From: Fonsecaea monophora
Taxonomy: Eukaryota > Ascomycota > Eurotiomycetes > Chaetothyriales > Herpotrichiellaceae
NCBI RefSeq assembly: GCF_001642475.1
Contig: NW_019173936.1
Coordinates: 496,001-560,000, forward strand
Direction: 5' to 3'
DNA length: 64,000 bases
The notes under the pieces are model-generated. The model was not told the DNA's origin. It ran no database searches and worked only from the letters and a program-made list of their open reading frames with translations. The translations under genes and the position numbers were made by a program. Every line of letters starts with the position of its first letter. The first letter of the stretch is position 1. This document shows positions 20,961 to 32,086 of this stretch, one piece after another.

Positions 20961-22603
20961 ATGAAGATCCCTACAACGACCCTTGTTGTGCTGGCCGCCA
21001 GTGGTCAGGCACTGGGCTCCTGGTTTAAGGACGTCACCGTGACGGAAACTGCTACAAGACTGGTACAATCTTGCCCTTGCGACGGGGAAGTCAAGGTCAC
21101 GCCCATTGCTCGAGGACAGGACTTTGGTCCTCCTGGCCATGGTGCAGGTCCTGTGACCAGGGCAGGTCCGATAGTGGCAGTCTACACCACCGCGGGTACC
21201 GTAACGACCAAGACCGGCATCGTGGTTGAGTTGGGGCCAACTCCGGGAGGCCGTAAACCTGGAGTGACCACAACGATCTGGACGGGTCCTCTGCCCACTG
21301 AGGGTATGTCATGGGTAAACTGGGACTCGGACGATGAGAACAACGCTGCACCAGTGCAGACAAGGTTCACCACTATCAATGGCCGCGCTCCAACGAATAC
21401 AGCGCCTGAGCTATGGACGGATTGGCTCAACCCTCAGCCGACAGGGGGTCCTTCCGGCAATACCAGACTTCGTCTTCATCAAGGTCCTCATCACGCACTG
21501 GCGGTCCTGTCGGTGGTTCTACCAGTACCACTACTTCACGCTTCTCAACCACGTCGAGCAGCAGCTCAGTCGTCGGCGGCACCTTTACTTCCACTAGCAC
21601 CACATCTGCTTCAAGCAGCAGTGGTATTGGTCCTATTGGGGGAAGCACGACGACCTCTTCAAGTACCACCAGCACCTTGTCAACGTCCACCACGATGACC
21701 AGTGAGACAAGCTCCAGCAGCACATCTTCCGCCAGCTCTTCTCTTGGTCCTATTGGCGGTACGACCTCCTCAAGCTCCACCTCTGAGTCGGTCACTTCTT
21801 CCACTAGCACGACCTTGTCAACCACCACTTCGACCTCGTCAACTTCCTCGACAATCACTTCGTCTTCCACCACCAGTTCGTCGACAACTTCGTTGACGAC
21901 TACCTCCTCGACGACATCAGTTGCGCCAGGCGCAACCGTCACAGTTGATGTTCGCTCTCTGTCCTATATTGACGGCATCCTCCTGGCTCATAACGTTCAC
22001 CGCCGCAACCACTCTGCTGAAGACTTGACCTGGTCAGCTAGCCAAGCAACAATTGCCGCAGAAATCGCTGCCAGCTGTGTCTTCGCCCACAATACGTAAG
22101 TATTTCTGTCGTCTCTTCGTCGTCAACTACACATGAGCTAACTCGGTTGACTCTTTCGCAGCGCTGCTGGAGGTGGTGGCTACGGTCAGAATATCGGCGC
22201 CGGGTACACCCCTGCGCAAGTACCCGCCATGATTGGTAACGATATGTACAACGGCGAGATGCCCTACTACCCCTTGCCTTACGGTGTAGACAACGCAGAC
22301 ACCACCAACTTCGCCAAATGGGGCCATTTCTCCCAGATTGTGTGGAAGGGCACTCAGCAAGTGGGCTGCGCGACGCAGTTCTGTCCCAACGGAGTGACAA
22401 ACGCCGAGTTCACTCAATATTTCACGGTTTGCAACTATGTTCCTCCTGGTACGTGCCATCGCAAGGAATCCCTTTTGATAGAAACATTTCTCGCTTTGTC
22501 AGGTGCGCGAATGCTGATTGGAGGATTAGGAAACTACCAAGGATCTTTCAGCAACGTTGGCGCACCTTTGGGCCAACCCATCACCGTCATCCAGACCAAC
22601 TAA
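20961..22603 (+). CDS. Secreted CAP-domain (SCP/PR-1-like) protein with Ser/Thr-rich stalk
   Basis: The ATG at 20961 starts a signal peptide (TTTLVVLAASGQALG). A TVTETATRLVQSCPC segment and WTGPLPTE motif follow, as in fungal wall-associated proteins. A Ser/Thr-rich stalk spans about 21467-21920, with a GPIGG motif repeated and a related GPVGG. It leads into a CAP domain: LLAHNVHRRNH, then LTWSASQATIAAEIA, FAKWGHFSQIVWK and a CNYVPPGNYQG end. Clear introns lie at 22096..22161 and 22449..22529. The stalk is in a different frame from exon 1, so another intron must lie between. The best candidates are 21315..21466 (447 aa) and 21304..21437 with a consensus GTATGT donor (453 aa). Related Pry proteins bind sterols or lipids outside cells. 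Confidence 0.82.
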
Positions 22604-23150
22604 GGAAGATGAAAAGGAAGCAGATGATATACGGTCAAATCATGACGGCAAAGGAGTTCGTTTACATAGTCATTGGGTTTTAATGGGTATCATGGGTCAT
22701 GGGTCAGGGCATCGACGCTGGCAGCCGATCTTGGATTTGGAGGGACGGTAGGACGGTTTGGTGAATGGAAACAGAATGCTATACTTTCACATTTCGGTCA
22801 GTACTACCTAGTTTGTGGAGCTACCATATGTAGGCTCCTATCAGTAGTTATCAAGACATATAATTCGAACTTGAGGAGACGGTGTTGATTCCTCCACACA
22901 GCTCTAAATCCCGGGGGTGGTCGGCCTTTGTTTCGATGTGGCCCTCTTTGGGAACATTTGACCTCACATTTTATATCGGTCAAGTGGAAGACACATTGTA
23001 TCGGTAGTACAGCCTCACTGGGCTATCGGATGTAATTGTAGAGAGCTCTTCGCTATACGAAATAAGATCAAGACGAATACCGTCTACTCTGACTCCCGGC
23101 GCCGTTGCTCAACATGCAGATCCGCCTTCCAGATATTCCTGCTCTTAGTT
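22604..23150. other. Intergenic, convergent 3' ends
   Basis: A 547-base gap between the convergent CAP and Vps2 genes. It appears to be 3' untranslated and spacer sequence; no gene is supported. Confidence 0.6.
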
Positions 23151-23988
23151 CTACTTTCGCAGACTATCCAAACGAGCTTGCAAGTCATCATCCTCACCTC
23201 CTCCACCTATTGCCTGAGCAACGCGGCTTTCCGGTACTGCCGCCTTTTGTATGCCGGTTGGTGTTTCACCAAGCTGCACGATAGGATTAGCATCGAGCAT
23301 TTCGAAGTGTGGAATCGCTCTTACGGCATTGTTCAGATCGACACCAATTTCGTCCAGCACCTGATTCACGACTTCTTCTCCTTCCTCTTCGTCTTCTAGT
23401 CCGGTGACATCGTCAATGGCATCGTCCATCATCTCCTGGCGCTGATCCATGATATCATTCTCGCGCTCAAATTCCATAGCGATTCGCTGTAAAGCAGGCA
23501 GGTTCATTTGGCGATTCATGCTCCCTAGTAGCATGGTTGCTCCTTTCATGGACTGCATCATTTGTTCATTGCTCCGGACGGTCTGTCACACGCAAAGCCT
23601 TGGTCAGCAGACAGTCCCAGTGAAATAGAACTTTGAGGGATGCTACCTGTATTCTCAAGCTAATAGCCTGCAATTGTGTCCGCATCTGATAGAACTTTTG
23701 AATATACCTCCTGGTCCTGACCAGGTCCTTCGCTTGAATCTTGCAGGCTCCAATCTGTCCATTCTTTGCACTCTTCTTGATGTCGGCCACAAGCTTCTTC
23801 TCTTGATTCTCAAGCTTCACGCGCTCACGGTCCAGTTCGCGTTGGGTCTTCTCCAGAGCGCGTTGGTGTTTACGTAGCCTCTCGGCGGGGGTCATGCGTT
23901 TGCCAAAGGCCCATTCTATGATCTGATGTCTGATTGTTAGCGGGGTAGAGGCGGTGGTAGCGGAGAGACAGCAGAGACTCACATTCAT
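23151..23988 (-). CDS. vps2: ESCRT-III subunit Vps2/Did4 (CHMP2)
   Basis: Three exons: 23983..23988 (only Met-Asn), 23647..23922 and 23151..23582, with introns at 23923..23982 and 23583..23646; the product is 237 aa. The joined start reads MNIIEWAFGKRMTPAERLRKHQRAL. The basic N-terminal helices contain KNGQIGACKIQAKDLVRTRRYI and the second join gives AISLRIQTVRSNEQMMQSMKGAT. An acidic hinge (GLEDEEEGEE) precedes a C-terminal MIM1-like helix ending in LQARLDSLRK, the site that Vps4 binds. ESCRT-III filaments cut membrane necks in endosomal sorting, and Vps2 with Vps24 recruits Vps4. The usual family length is about 230 aa. It is divergent from fzo1. Confidence 0.95.
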
Positions 23989-24347
23989 GATGAAATGTGG
24001 GAAGAGTGGTCAGAAAGAAAAGCAAAGATCGCTTTCAGTGAATATACTTCCAGACCATAACCCCAGAACTAGTGTCACGGTATTTGTCGCAGCTATAATG
24101 TCGAGGCAGCGGGTTAGTAGATGTGTGGACCGGAGCAACGATGCCAGCAGCCACTGACGCTGTCGGAAGAACATCGGCCCCGTTCCTCCGGTCACTCCAA
24201 ACTGCGACCTTTGCTTTCTTTTTAGGAAATATCCTTGGATTATCCTTCGCAGATTCAACCATAGGCATTATCATGGACCGATATGTGCCCTTAGGTCTGA
24301 GAAACCTTGCGACGATCGACTAGGGAATACTGAAGACTACTTTCGAA
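23989..24347. promoter_or_regulatory. Shared divergent promoter region (vps2 / fzo1)
   Basis: There are 359 bases between the start codons of vps2 and fzo1. Both promoters must lie within this gap. No particular site is identified. Confidence 0.5.
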
Positions 24348-27228
24348 ATGAGCCACACCGACGAGCCCGACGAAGGGCCATCGCGCGCATGCCGAGATCC
24401 TGATTTCAATTCCTCGACCACAGACCGACACGAAATGGCATCGCCCACTCCCGTCCACACCGCAGGGTACCGACCCGAATACATGACTGTAGGCAGTGGA
24501 TCACAGCCATCTCATGCTGCAGCACTTATGGAACAACTCGAACGAGATTCCGGCTACGGCAGTATGGCAAATGACGTCCAACAGGCCGGTGGCGAGATGC
24601 GCGCATGGGAGGACGAATTTCTCAGAGACAGACCAACGCCTGCCCATACTCCCCAAATCAACGGACAACCTGCAAGAATGTCAGAAACAGAGAAACGATC
24701 TCTTGCCAGCCATGTACATCAACTCTATTATAATCAAAATCGCGTCGCTCTCGCAAAGGCGATCTCGCAAACCGTCGAACTGTTGAAACAATTACAGGAG
24801 ATGAATGCCCAATGGCCTGCACACTACCCCTCTGTTCAGAAAGATGATAAAGAAAGTCAATCTGTCAGACCGATCCTGCGAGAAGTCCAGTCGACAAGGC
24901 AAGCGGCGGATCTGTCACGCCAGATGTTTCTTAAAAAGGCGGCGCAAGATCGGCCAGGAGTGTTAAGAAGAGCTGGAACTTCACTTGGAGAAGATGCGAC
25001 AGGAGAGTCAAGCTCACAGGCACAGCACAGACAGACATCCGAACCACGACTCATCACGCCACAAATCGCACAGGAGTTTTCCATCCTGAAGCTCGATCTC
25101 AAAGTTGGCGCACTGTCTCAAACGGAACTCGTTCATTCTCTGGAGAAGAAGTCGATCGCGTCACTGCTGGATGGGAAAATAAGCCAGAGCGTCCGGCACC
25201 TGCTGGCGCTTCGGGACCGGATAGAGGATACCTCGAGCAAAGTCCTGGTCACTGGTGATCTAAATGCAGGAAAGTCAACGTTCTGTAACGCCCTGTTGCG
25301 CCGCAAGATTCTGCCTGAGGATCAGCAACCCTGTACCAGTATTTTCTGTGAAGTACTGGACGCAAAAGAGAACGGCGGCATCGAAGAAGTCCATGCCGTT
25401 CACAAAGATACGGTCTATGACCGAAATGATGAAAGTACCTACGACTCTTATTCCTTACAAGAGCTGGAGAAGATAGTTATTGACAACGACCGATATATGC
25501 AGTGCAAGGTCTATGTCAAGGATATCAGGACGATTGATCAGTCATTGCTGAATAACGGCGTCGTCGACATCGCGCTGATTGATGCTCCTGGCTTAAACTC
25601 GGACTCGGTCAAGACCACGGCTGTCTTCGCCCGACAAGAGGAAATTGACGTGGTTGTCTTCGTGGTCTCAGCAGCAAACCACTTTACCTTGTCTGCCAAG
25701 GAGTTCATTTGGCAAGCCGCGCATGAGAAAGCGTACATCTTTATGGTGGTCAATGGCTTTGACAACATCCGCGATAAAGAACGATGTCAAAAGATGATCC
25801 TGGACCAGTTGGCCAAATTGAGTCCGCAGACATTCAAGGAGGCCGAGGAACTGGTCCATTTTGTGTCTAGCAACGCCATTCCCATGATACCTTCACTGCT
25901 CAACGATGGAGCTGCCAGTGGTGGCAGTGGCGGGGGCGGTGGGTCAGATCCTCCCGATGGAAACGATGACGACGATGGTTCAGACAAAGGCAAAGGAAAG
26001 GATAAGGAAAAAATCCGAGATTTCGAGGTCTTAGAGAGTGCGCTCCGGCGGTTTGTGTTGGAGAAGAGAGCACGCTCGAAACTCGCTCCCGCAAAGACCT
26101 ATCTGATGAACTGCTTAGGTGATATGAATGTCCTTGCTACAGTGAACCGCGACGTTGCGCAATCAGAGCTGGACCGGGTATCCAAAGAACTTTCGGAGAT
26201 AGAGCCGGAATTTGAAGAGAAGCAGAAACACCGCGTCACAGTTTCAGAACAAGTCGAAAAAGATATTGACTCTACGTCCACTGAGGTGTACAACCATACT
26301 CGATCGACTTTGACCAACACCATTGCCAATATCGGCAATCACAATCACGGCGTCGAATACCCTGGGATATTCTCTGCATTCCAATATGCGGAAGACTTGC
26401 GCATTGCCATGCTTGATCAAATTTCTGCCGCGGTTACCAGTTGCGAGAACTACGGTCGGACGAGGACTGTGCAGGGCGTCAACACCATCAAGTCCCTTGG
26501 CTTGTTACATGTTGGTAATAGTTACGAGAACCTCAACTTCGCAGCAGACAAAATGTTCCAGCGCCGCAAGGATGCGCTGGTACGGTCTGTAGACACGGAC
26601 GTGGATATCTGGGACTTTTTCGACGTTGCTGGACTATGGGAGCGACAGGAGAAGACCGTTGGTACCGGGGTGGCTCTTACCGTTGCTGGCACACTAGGCA
26701 CCAGAGCAGTTGGTGGTGTTGGTTGGATTGATGGTGCATTCGGCGCGGCTAAAATCCTTGGAAGTCGGAATCTGAGGAGATTGATTGTACCAGGCGCTGT
26801 TGCTGCGGGTGAGTTCTCCTGTCTCTTCGCAAATAACCGATTTCACCTAACAAGGTGTTCTTGCAGTAATTTTGGCGGTGACCTACGTTCTCTCCACCAT
26901 CCCGCAAAGCTTGCCACCACGTCTTGCACAGAAACTCTCAGCCACTCTCGCCGAAATGGATTACACGCACAGCAATGCCCACCGGATAGCCTCCGAAGTC
27001 CGTCGCGTGCTTCGCTTTCCAGCTCAACAGCTAACAGCAGATCTCGCCCAGAATGTAGAAGAACTAAGACAAAGAAAAGAAGATGTGACAAAGACGAAGA
27101 AAGAGAGTGAGGTTGCGCGGAAATACTTTGGGAATCTTGTGCGGGAAAGCGAGGAGACGAGGAGGCGAGTGGCAGGGATCGATCTCGAGGGAGGTCCCGC
27201 TGGGGCAGTAGGTGGTTATGTTTTGTAA
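24348..27228 (+). CDS. fzo1: Mitofusin (outer-membrane fusion GTPase) Fzo1
   Basis: Two exons: 24348..26808 and 26867..27228, with an intron at 26809..26866; the product is 940 aa. The dynamin-type GTPase domain has its P-loop GDLNAGKST at residues 303-311, a PCTS switch, DAPGLNSDS and NGFD. A long N-terminal extension with a heptad region (residues ~110-160) matches Fzo1. The Gly-rich and acidic loop (GGSGGGGGSDPPDGNDDDDG) within the GTPase-to-coil linker is lineage-specific. Two hydrophobic segments around residues 775-835 (VALTVAGTLGTRAV and LIVPGAVAAVILAVTYVLST, the latter completed by splicing) place it in the mitochondrial outer membrane. A coiled coil (ELRQRKEDVTKTKKESEVARK) closes the protein. 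It fuses mitochondrial outer membranes. Confidence 0.94.
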
Positions 27229-27999
27229 CCGCGTGTGCTCGGCCTGTGATTCCGCTGTGAAAATGATATATTATGGAAAATGGAGGCGCCGATGGAGCAT
27301 TACGACTATCATGGGCATGTATATGAGCGATGCTGGACATTCTCCTCTTGGTCTCGTCTTGACTACTGTCTGCTTGTACAAGTCCAGCTTCCAACCTCCG
27401 TGCAGTAAAATTAGCGATAATATGAAGCTTTTGTTCACTTCAAATATTTACCGGTTGGGGTTGGTTGTCTGCCTAATCTAGGACTACGACGGCTACCGTG
27501 GCTGATAGAGGCTGATGTTGAACCATGACGAAGACATGAATTATGGTTGCCTTGTCTCGCCCTGTCGGAAACAGCGGGATGGGAGACGCTAGTGCCGCCT
27601 AAAAAAGCTTAGAGAAATTGAGGTAGACAAGCGTGACAAGCGCGACAAGCTCAGTGGATCTCAACGGCCGCAGCCTCAAAGTTGACGTCATTTTGTTAGA
27701 GGTTCACCACGAGGATTACCCTCTGAGCCGATGTCGAAAATACCAGGTAAGTGGCATAGTGACGAGAAATAGCAATGAGGAGCGACTCACTATTGACATG
27801 AAGGTAACCATCACTAGGTATTATAAAAGCTTGATCCCTATCGATAACTTTACCTATATCTGATCTGACAGCCGCCTCATCGCTCTCGAGTAACCACCTA
27901 AATTCCCTGAGGGCCACTACTCTCTGTCTATCGGACTGTACTTTACGCCTTCAATCGGAGAAATCAGCAGAAACCCCCCAAGTCCGGCATCAAACCGCA
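27229..27999. other. Intergenic region carrying repeat copy B
   Basis: This 771-base gap lies between fzo1 and the next plus-strand gene. About 27640-27670 holds three tandem near-copies of a GACAAGCGT-like nonamer, and 27690-27920 holds a dispersed-repeat copy. The rest looks like 3' and promoter sequence. Confidence 0.5.
27696..27917 (-). repeat. Dispersed-repeat copy B with an intact 73-codon frame
   Basis: This is the best preserved of three related segments in the window. It has an uninterrupted minus-strand frame from an ATG at 27917 to a stop at 27696. The frame reads ALREFRWLLESDEAAVRSDI, then VIDRDQAFIIPSDGYL and SESLLIAISRHYATYLVFS. Its similarity to the copy at 12235-12440 holds at both DNA and peptide level. 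I do not recognise the protein. It may be a gene fragment spread by duplication or transposition, or the surviving part of a mobile element gene; no terminal repeats or target-site duplications were identified. Confidence 0.55.
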
Positions 28000-29460
28000 A
28001 TGACAGACCCTTCGCAACGTCCCAATCAGTATTGTTCCGAACAACAACCTGTGGACATGAATCATCCAGCTTATGTATACCAGCCACAAGAACAGCATCC
28101 AAGCTATCCACCGCCTCCCCCTCAGCCGCCGCGACCTCATGAAACCACGGCACCAGGATACGACACTTCGGGACCCCCCCTCCCACAGAGGCACAATGCC
28201 CAAGGAAGTTTAGATCTTGAAGCCCAAACGACATCTTATCCACCGCCGCCTGTGTACAATCCGGCTTCGTACGCACCCAGTCAGCAACACCAATTCCAAC
28301 CGCCGCCCCAGCGCTACAAACAAATATTCGCCGCTGACGATGACCCTTCCAGCCTGGTCCATTATATCCGCGATCCTCATAAACTCGTAGGATACCTGGT
28401 CCCTTTTCCACGCCCGGTGCTTCCCAATGTTGATCCAGAAAGTATTCCAGCTCGTTTTGCGATCTACACGCCGCCCCCACCTCCATTGCAAAAACCGGCC
28501 GAGGGAGTGAAGGAAGGCAAACTGCACAAAGTCCAGCGGAAATGGCAAGAAGAAGTCCGTTCCGCAAAGAGCAGCACGGCCAAAACTGCCAGCTGGAAAG
28601 GTGCCAAATCTAAAGCGACGCGCGGGATCGATTGGGCTATACACAAAACCACAACCTCAAATTTAGATTTCTTGGGTCGTGTGTCTCCCGATCCACAGAA
28701 ATCACATTCCGATGACGAGAGAGACCACCAAGACTCCGAAACACACAAGACGGTAGCGGTTGAGGAAATGGTCCTCATTTACCCACCCACCCTCAACCTC
28801 ACTAACCAACAGATGCGTGAGGAATTCGTGAACACAATGCTACGTACCAAATCCAAGGCACAGAGAGATACTATCATTGCGACAGGCCTCATGCCGGTGG
28901 CTTACGGTATCGATATCCTCGCTACATTCATCTGGCCGTTCGGCGGACTGGGTGAGATCGACACTGTTTGGGCATACGCGAGCTTCCGTGGCGCAAAGAC
29001 TGCAAGATCCGTGACGAAGAGGCTGGCTAGCTCCACTCAATCGTCGCCCAACCATGAAGACGAATCTAACAAGCTGAAACTCACATTTACACACTCCCAG
29101 CGTCTGGACGTCCTTCGCAGATATCTCGATGCGGAATGCCACAAGGCTGATTCCAAGCTTTTCCCGCATTATGAGCATTCTCCCACGGAAAGTGAAGTGT
29201 TGGAGGCAATAGGATGGACTCCCAGTCGTGATATTGAGGAGAAAAATTGGGAGGATGAACATTGGGAAATCCAGGAGGTCAAGGAAGACTTGAGGACCGT
29301 ATTCAAGAAAGCAGCGAGTGAGTGGAGGAAGTGGTGCCGGCTGCTGGAGAAGAAGTAAGTTCTTTCCAAGTATTGTGCGCTGTTCCGGGATGTGACGTCC
29401 TATGAGACTTGTCTATGAGGCTAACCACCAAACAGTCCGGAGAAAGCGATGAAGAAATAG
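28000..29460 (+). CDS. Conserved-looking protein of unknown function, Pro-rich N-terminus
   Basis: Two exons: 28000..29354 and 29436..29460, with an intron at 29355..29435; the product is 459 aa. The last exon adds only PEKAMKK to the C-terminus; without splicing the frame would end just past the donor. Residues 1-110 are Pro/Gln/Tyr-rich and probably disordered. A compact region follows (LVHYIRDPHKLVGYLVPFPRPVLP), then a basic helix and a central block (VLIYPPTLNLTNQQMREEFVNTML, then TGLMPVAYGIDILATFIWPFGGLGEIDTVWAY). That block holds one or two hydrophobic segments, so membrane association is possible. A charged helical tail ends the protein. The domain arrangement looks conserved, but I cannot name a family or function. 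Confidence 0.8.
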
Positions 29461-31274
29461 CATTGTGAGATCGCTATCGATGACTCGAGCCTGGGGTCAT
29501 TGATTCCGGATATCTCATGCAATGGAAGACTGAACAACAACATCTGGATAAATTTGTGGATATATGTCCAATCCCTTTTCCTTTTGTGGCCAGCTTCACG
29601 ACCCGGGCTGCAGTTTCTGGCGGTAGTGTTGATTTACACCTTCACCACATCCTTGGGCTTGCAGATGCCTGCCTCTCCCTTTACGCCAGAACTACCTCCG
29701 CTGCCGATACGTCCTTGCTCGACAACTCCTAAAGTCCCTTAAGTAATGTGTCGCACCGAATCTGCAAATCCTTGGCGACGCACGTATCCGCTACAGGCGT
29801 TAGGGTTGAAGCCCGACTCTCTGGTCAGCCGCCATTGAAAAATAATCGTGGATCAAAATAGGGAAATCTATTGAACAACGAGACAAATGGCCCAGCTGTA
29901 CTGAAGGTTATGTCCCGAATTCTTGTGGAAGGTTTTGGGCTTCCTGTCGCAGAAGAGAGGCGCTCTAGGAGCCCGGATGTTGCTGTCCCATAATCTCACA
30001 GACAAGAAGTATACGGCTCTTGAGGTGATCCTCAACGTGAAATATGTCTTTCCGTCACTTCCCTCATGCACAGAGCGCTTCGGAAAGATTGTGTTATAGA
30101 CGGGCTATCTCTACTTCACGGCGTTGCCCTGAGATAGGGCCTCTTTATCGTGATCTTTGGTCACCTCGATGGACAGCTTGGCAGCCTCGTCGCTTGACAG
30201 ATGAGATCGATGATGGTCATCTGTGCGATTGGCTCCTCGGCCGTTGCTTAGGGGTTGCCAGCGTCACCATTTACCCCACCTCCCAGCGGCTGGCTTGATC
30301 AAGCTTAGCAGCTCTTTTTGACACCGTGTATCGCCATGAGTAAACATACTGGTAAAGAAAGCAATCTTTGTGAAATAGGATGGTTCATTGTTGCACAGCA
30401 GGTCGAGGGTTGGGTGGATAATATGACCAGTTTCTGCGAGATCCGTCTACTGCGATTCCTCATTGTACAACCAAGCACAAGGCCCACACCTAAGCATCCT
30501 CCACAGGCAAGGTGTACTCGTACAGTCAGGCTCGCTGTTCGGCAACGGAATTAACGCATTCAATGGCATTTAGGCAAAGGGCCCGCAGCCTGTTCGAAAG
30601 TTTGTAAGCCATGGAGACATAGTGGTCGCCGGATGAAAGCGAAGCGCGTTGATTCTCGCCACACAGGTTGGGGAGGGACAATGGCGATTGTTCTCACCTC
30701 TCCACGGTGCCACTTTTGAGTCTTGACTCCGCGTATTATGCATCGGTTGAACCGCGGCTGCCGAGCAACTCGGCCGAATTATTGTTACCACTAACCATTC
30801 ACCCACTCAATAGGCCGGACAGCTGCAAGGGCTAAGCTTGACAGGTAGCCAGCGGGGCGGGCGCCTAATGAGATGAGATTGACTGTCTGGACTCGCCAAT
30901 GGTGGAAACAGGAAGAGTCTCAGTCCCTAACGGCGTTCGGGGGTGAAGGTGTGCGCGGCGAGAAGAGTGAAAAATAGGTACGGAAAGGGAAGCCTGCACC
31001 TTACATACTTTGGTCTCCGGTTGTGCGTTTGTGGGTACATCTCAAGGTTAATAATGTAGATAAACACATCATTAGAGAATAAACTTGCAGGGGCTTGGGA
31101 AGATACATAAGTGAGTACAAGTAGCGAGTAATTATCTCGTAGTTATGAAGTGCTTGTAGAGTCTCTTGCTGCAGTTCCTGACTGGACTGCCTAACTCATC
31201 ATATCACTAGCACGACAGCATCACCACCAGTGTGTGGCTGCGCCCCAGGGGGCAAAAATTGACGTCTGATGATG
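29461..31274. other. Long intergenic region upstream of the PP2C gene
   Basis: About 1.8 kb with only short frames in every direction and no recognisable protein. It should contain the PP2C promoter. AT-rich, stop-dense stretches occur near 31020-31190. No repeat or RNA gene was recognised. Confidence 0.5.
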
Positions 31275-32086
31275 TGGTGGTTCGTCCTGGTGCGGCACCA
31301 AGCGGCACCCCCAGCATACCTCTGGGTGCCTCTCTGGTTCTCGCCCACCTTTGGTCTTCCCCTCCCCCACAAACCTGCGCGCACAACATTCGATCCGATT
31401 GAGAAGAGCAAAGGAGAGGTGGAAAGAACAGCACACAAGAAGGACGAAGACACATCCGCAAATCAAGCCACACCCCTCATTCATCCAACACTACCCATCG
31501 CAGGCACCCAATTTCATCATTCCATACCTACTACATTAGATTCTCGAACCGAATCGCACCCTACGCACTGCTACCTTCATCTTCTCATCCTCATCCTTTC
31601 CAAACAGTAGATTACTGCACTACTTAGTTGCCTCGCTCCCTCACTCCCTTACCTTCTCCCTCAAGCGAGTGCTATTCCTATCGACCTCATATTATTCCGC
31701 TCCTGTTTCTGCAATCAGCGTGATCAGCTTGCGACGCTGGTTCATCGGCCCTACATTGCCTCGAGTCGACTTATTCTTCTCGTGCTTGCACAGAGATACG
31801 CCCTCATCCATAACCTCCGAGGTACCACTACCAAGACCGGCACCTAATCCTTTGTACTCGTCGAATCGCCACCTTCGCTATCCTCACCACTTGTCTCTAC
31901 TTCGCGCTCTTTGTTCAACCTCAAGCTACCTAGTATTGCTTCCTCCAGGCAGAGACTAGAACCCGGTCCGACCGCTATCTCTCCCATCCTACGTCAAGCT
32001 CCTCCCTCTTGTTTCTCAGGCATATTCGCGCGAGACGCTCCTGGTAATCGGTCCGAGGCTCTTTGCGCATTTCTGTCTCTTTCAAG
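31275..32086 (+). promoter_or_regulatory. ATG-free pyrimidine-rich 5' leader of the PP2C gene
   Basis: No ATG occurs on the plus strand between the pair at 31269/31272 and the one at 32214. The segment is strongly C/T-rich from about 31440 onward. Such long ATG-free stretches are characteristic of 5' untranslated regions under scanning. The stretch runs without an ATG straight into phosphatase coding sequence, so the protein's start is not an obvious AUG. The absence of ATG is seen directly; the leader role is inferred. Confidence 0.55.

Noticed and set aside
21427..21942. 171-codon acidic minus-strand frame
   Set aside because: The Glu/Val-rich product is simply the reverse of the Ser/Thr-codon repeats of the CAP-protein stalk.
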